Shown: positions 61,137-64,000 of the stretch, piece by piece | How positions within the stretch are numbered: the stretch's first letter is position 1 | Layout of the letters: each line of letters starts with the position of its first letter | Source: Bacillota bacterium | GTDB lineage: Bacteria > Bacillota > Clostridia > Christensenellales > SZUA-584 | Direction of reading: 5' to 3' | Assembly: GCA_023390815.1 (NCBI GenBank) | Contig: JAEWCC010000006.1 | Coordinates: 1 to 64,000 of the forward strand | DNA length: 64,000 nucleotides | The notes under the pieces: generated by a model | Told to the model about the DNA's origin: nothing | Databases searched by the model: none | What the model saw: the letters and a program-made list of their open reading frames with translations, nothing else | Made by a program: the position numbers and the translations under genes

Positions 61137-63200
61137 TCAGCCTCCGATGATCTTTTCGCCGATGCTCTTAGGCACTTCGCTGTAATGCGAGAACTGCATC
61201 GTGAACATGCCGCGGCCCTGCGTACGGCTCCGAAGATCCGTCGCGTAGCCGAACATCTCGGACAGCGGAACCATCGCGCGGATTGCCTGCGATCCGGCGC
61301 GCATTTCCGTACCCTCGATGCGGCCACGGCGCGCGTTCAGGTTGCCCATTACGTCGCCGAGATACTCCTCGGGCATCAGCACTTCCACCGCCATGATGGG
61401 TTCCATCAGCACCGGAGCGGCCTTTCTCATGCCCTCCTTGAATGCCATCGAACCCGCGATCTTGAACGCGATCTCGGAGCTGTCCACCTCGTGGTAACTG
61501 CCGTCCACGAGCGTCGCACGGAAGTCGACGACCTCGTAGCCTGCCAGCACACCGTTTTTGGCGGCTTCCTGGATACCCGCATCCACCGGCGGAATAAATT
61601 CCTTCGGGACTGCGCCGCCGACGATCTTGTCGACGAATTCGTAGCCTGAGCCCGGCTCCAGCGGTGTGAGCTCGATAACGGCATGGCCGTACTGACCTTT
61701 GCCGCCCGACTGCTTCTTGTACATACCGACGGCTTTCACCGGCTTGGTAATCGTCTCGCGGTAAGAGACCTGCGGTTTACCCACCTTGGCCTCCACCTTA
61801 TACTCGCGCATCATGCGGTCTACGATGATTTCGAGATGCAACTCACCCATGCCGGCAATGATCGTCTGGCCCGTCTCCGTATCCGTATAGGTACGGAACG
61901 TGGGGTCTTCCTCCGAAAGGCGCTGCAGCGCGATGCTCATCTTCTCCTGGCCCGCTTTGGTTTTGGGTTCAATCGCTACCTCAATAACGGGTTTGGGGAA
62001 CTCCATCTTTTCGAGCACGATGGTGTGCTTATCGTCGCAAAGCGAATCGCCCGTGGTAATCTGCTTAAAGCCGACCACCGCCGCGATATCGCCCGCGTGC
62101 ACCTCTTCGATCTCCTCGCGCGTGTTGGCGTGCATCTGCAGCAGCCTACCGATGCGCTCGCGCTTATCCTTTGTGGAATTGTAGATCGTCGAGCCCGTTT
62201 TGAGCGTACCCGAATACACGCGAATGAACGCGAGCTTGCCCACAAATGGGTCCACCATGATCTTGAACGCAAGTGCTGAAAACGGCGCGTCGTCGTCCGC
62301 GTTGCGCGTCTCCTCGACACCGTCGCTGTTCACACCGGTAACCGGCGGAATATCGAGCGGCGAGGGCATGAAATCAACGATCGCGTCGAGCAAGGGCTGC
62401 ACGCCCTTATTGCGGTACGAAGAACCACATGTCACCGGAACGATATCCAGCGCGATGGTTGCTTTGCGAATAGCCGCAATCAGCTCCTCACGGCTGATCT
62501 TCTCGCCTTCGAAGAACTTCTCGAGCAGCTTGTCGTCATATTCCGCAACCGCCTCGATGAGCTTCTCGTGGTATTCGTCCGCGAGTTCCTTCATGTCGTC
62601 GGGTATCGGAATACGCTCCAGCTCCTTGCCGAGTTCGTCGTCGTAGACGATCGCATTCATGTCGATCAGGTCCACCATCCCGGCAAACTTCTCCTCCGCG
62701 CCGATCGGCAGCTGGATGGGTACCGGGTTGGATTTCAGCCTGTCTCTCATCATGGACACGACATTGAAAAAGTCGGCGCCCATAATGTCCATCTTGTTCA
62801 CATACGCGATACGCGGCACGCTGTATTTGCTCGCCTGCCGCCACACCGTTTCGGACTGCGGCTCTACGCCGCCCTTTGCACAGAAAACCGCGACGGCGCC
62901 GTCGAGAACGCGCAAAGACCTTTCAACCTCGACCGTGAAGTCAACGTGGCCGGGTGTGTCGATAATGTTGATGCAATGGTTGCGCCATACTGTCGTGGTG
63001 GCAGCGGAGGTGATCGTAATACCACGCTCCTGCTCCTGCTCCATCCAGTCCATTACGGCGGCGCCTTCGTGCACTTCACCCAGCTTGTACGTACGGCCAG
63101 TGTAAAACAACACGCGTTCGGTCGTGGTCGTTTTGCCCGCGTCGATATGCGCCATGATGCCAATATTTCTTGTGTCTGCCAAAGGGAATTTTCTGGACAA
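61137..63200 (-). CDS. fusA: Elongation factor G
   Basis: 687 residues. GTPase motifs AHIDAGKTTTTERVLFYTGR, DTPGHVDFTVEVERSLRVLD, YVNKMDIMGADF; domain II (~285-395), domain IV loop region (SYRETITKPVKAVGMYKKQS) and domain V (EPIMAVEVLMPEEYLGDVMG). It drives ribosome translocation and recycling. The start is TTG at 63200 with GGAGG five bases upstream. It lies 15 bases after rpsG in the str operon. Confidence 0.98.
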   Translation of the reverse strand: MSRKFPLADTRNIGIMAHIDAGKTTTTERVLFYTGRTYKLGEVHEGAAVMDWMEQEQERGITITSAATTTVWRNHCINIIDTPGHVDFTVEVERSLRVLDGAVAVFCAKGGVEPQSETVWRQASKYSVPRIAYVNKMDIMGADFFNVVSMMRDRLKSNPVPIQLPIGAEEKFAGMVDLIDMNAIVYDDELGKELERIPIPDDMKELADEYHEKLIEAVAEYDDKLLEKFFEGEKISREELIAAIRKATIALDIVPVTCGSSYRNKGVQPLLDAIVDFMPSPLDIPPVTGVNSDGVEETRNADDDAPFSALAFKIMVDPFVGKLAFIRVYSGTLKTGSTIYNSTKDKRERIGRLLQMHANTREEIEEVHAGDIAAVVGFKQITTGDSLCDDKHTIVLEKMEFPKPVIEVAIEPKTKAGQEKMSIALQRLSEEDPTFRTYTDTETGQTIIAGMGELHLEIIVDRMMREYKVEAKVGKPQVSYRETITKPVKAVGMYKKQSGGKGQYGHAVIELTPLEPGSGYEFVDKIVGGAVPKEFIPPVDAGIQEAAKNGVLAGYEVVDFRATLVDGSYHEVDSSEIAFKIAGSMAFKEGMRKAAPVLMEPIMAVEVLMPEEYLGDVMGNLNARRGRIEGTEMRAGSQAIRAMVPLSEMFGYATDLRSRTQGRGMFTMQFSHYSEVPKSIGEKIIGG

Positions 63201-63215
63201 AGTTTCCTCCTCGGT

Positions 63216-63686
63216 CTACCAGCGATAATGCGCGAACGCTTTGTTGGCTTCCGCCATCTTGTGCATATCTTCGCGCTTCTTCACGCTGCCGCCGGTGCCG
63301 TTATAGGCATCCATAATCTCGCCAGCGAGCCGCTGTTTGGCCGTTCTTTCGTTTCTCTTTCTCGTGTTCGTAACCAACCACCGGATCGCAAGCGTCTGGC
63401 GCCTTTCGGGCCGCACTTCGATCGGAACCTGGTAGGTCGCGCCGCCGACTCTTCTTGCCTTTACTTCGAGTACAGGCATGATGTTATCCATCGCCTTTTC
63501 GAAAACTTCCAAAGGCTCAAGACTCAGCTTTTCTTTGATAATATCAAAAGCGTCATAGCAGATTGTCTGCGCCGTCCCTTTTTTACCGTCAAGCATGATC
63601 TGATTGATCAGCTTGGTCAAAACGGTTGACCGATATATCGGGTCAGGCAGAACATCATGCTTTGGAGCGCCTCCGCGTCTTGGCAT
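63216..63686 (-). CDS. rpsG: 30S ribosomal protein S7
   Basis: 156 residues: MPRRGGAPKHDVLPDPIYRS, then TKLINQIMLDGKKGTAQTIC and RRVGGATYQVPIEVRPERRQ, ending NKAFAHYRW, all standard S7 features. It nucleates the head of the 30S subunit by binding 16S rRNA. GGAGG upstream of the ATG; second gene of the str operon. The Bacillus-type operon also uses S7 as a regulator; not tested here. Confidence 0.98.
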   Translation of the reverse strand: MPRRGGAPKHDVLPDPIYRSTVLTKLINQIMLDGKKGTAQTICYDAFDIIKEKLSLEPLEVFEKAMDNIMPVLEVKARRVGGATYQVPIEVRPERRQTLAIRWLVTNTRKRNERTAKQRLAGEIMDAYNGTGGSVKKREDMHKMAEANKAFAHYRW

Positions 63687-63701
63687 GGTTTCTCCTCCTA
63701 A

Positions 63702-64000
63702 TTACTTTTTGGGACGTTTGGCGCCGTATTTGCTGCGCGCCTGCTTTCTGTTCGTCACGCCCGCGCTGTCCAGCGCACCACGCACGATATGATATCTTAC
63801 GCCCGGCAGGTCCTTGACTCTGCCACCTCTGATCAGAACCACAGAGTGCTCCTGCAGATTGTGGCCGATGCCCGGAATGTACGCCGTACCTTCCATACCG
63901 TTTACCAGGCGAACCCTCGCGATTTTACGCAGAGCGGAATTCGGCTTTTTCGGGGTCATCGTTCTCACCGTCAGGCATACGCCGCGTTTCTGCGGGCACT
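63702..64000 (-). CDS. rpsL: 30S ribosomal protein S12, 5' end outside window
   Basis: The visible C-terminal ~98 residues read CPQKRGVCLTVRTMTPKKPN, SALRKIARVRLVNGMEGTAY, then IPGIGHNLQEHSVVLIRGGR and VKDLPGVRYHIVRGALDSAG, the S12 signature. The TPKKPNS and GHNLQEHS segments hold the residues linked to streptomycin response; KPNS is wild type (Lys). First gene of the visible str operon; the start lies beyond the window edge. Confidence 0.97.
   Translation of the reverse strand, partial: CPQKRGVCLTVRTMTPKKPNSALRKIARVRLVNGMEGTAYIPGIGHNLQEHSVVLIRGGRVKDLPGVRYHIVRGALDSAGVTNRKQARSKYGAKRPKK

Noticed and set aside
59811..61649. 612-codon open frame opposite tuf and fusA
   Set aside because: Antisense to two unmistakable elongation factor genes.

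Overview
This 64 kb window looks like a chromosomal segment of an anaerobic, endospore-forming member of the Clostridia (Firmicutes) with a fairly high G+C content. The evidence is a gerA-type germinant receptor operon, spoIID next to spoIIQ, LPXTG wall-anchored proteins, DUF896, YlbF and PadR families, T-box, cobalamin and Mn (yybP-ykoY) riboswitches, and hairpin repeat families of a kind I associate with gut Clostridia. The exact genus cannot be read from the sequence. TGA acts as a normal stop.

Layout. 1-7.2 kb: two paralogous small membrane proteins with PYGQQP-repeat tails, proS, a ParE/Phd-type toxin-antitoxin pair, and a btuFCD vitamin B12 importer under a cobalamin riboswitch. 7.5-11.3 kb: tRNA-Ala followed by an odd repeat that carries a second copy of the tRNA 3' end, then a rifampicin-phosphotransferase-like gene with its TetR repressor and a visible operator. 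11.5-14.5 kb: DUF896, a Nudix hydrolase, DUF454, and a seven-bladed YVTN propeller with a small partner. 14.6-18.8 kb: germination operon gerAA-gerAC-(74 aa membrane protein)-gerAB. 19-21.4 kb: PadR regulator with tandem operators, polyferredoxin, YdcF, tRNA-Val. 21.4-24.6 kb: an exosortase-K-like protease next to one large MSEP-CTERM-like candidate substrate.

24.8-28.6 kb: GNAT, alpha/beta hydrolase, then an (apparently isoleucine) T-box leader in front of an XRE-cupin regulator and an acyl-CoA synthetase. 28.8-36.3 kb: an AT-rich accessory region with a 13-repeat secreted protein broken by one in-frame TGA, helically phased direct repeats upstream of it, gene remnants, two families of intergenic hairpin repeats, an acetate transporter (satP) and a lipoprotein. 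36.4-40.8 kb: DUF1385, YlbF, a Gly/Pro/Phe-rich coat-like protein, a decayed gene, a lipoprotein, DUF421, and mntP under an Mn riboswitch.

41-49.5 kb: three tandem paralogous LPXTG beta-helix surface proteins, one carrying an in-frame palindromic insertion related to an intergenic element at 3.2 kb. 49.6-58.6 kb: argS, a PTS EIIC-like protein, a chemoreceptor, serS, spoIIQ and spoIID. 58.8-64 kb: a YgjP-like metallopeptidase and the str operon (rpsL-rpsG-fusA-tuf) with a decayed duplicate of the tuf 3' end and terminator.

The most unusual points are the XrtK/MSEP pair, the T-box on a non-canonical target, the palindromic element inside a coding region, the tRNA-Ala tail duplication, and the phased direct repeats upstream of the broken repeat protein.
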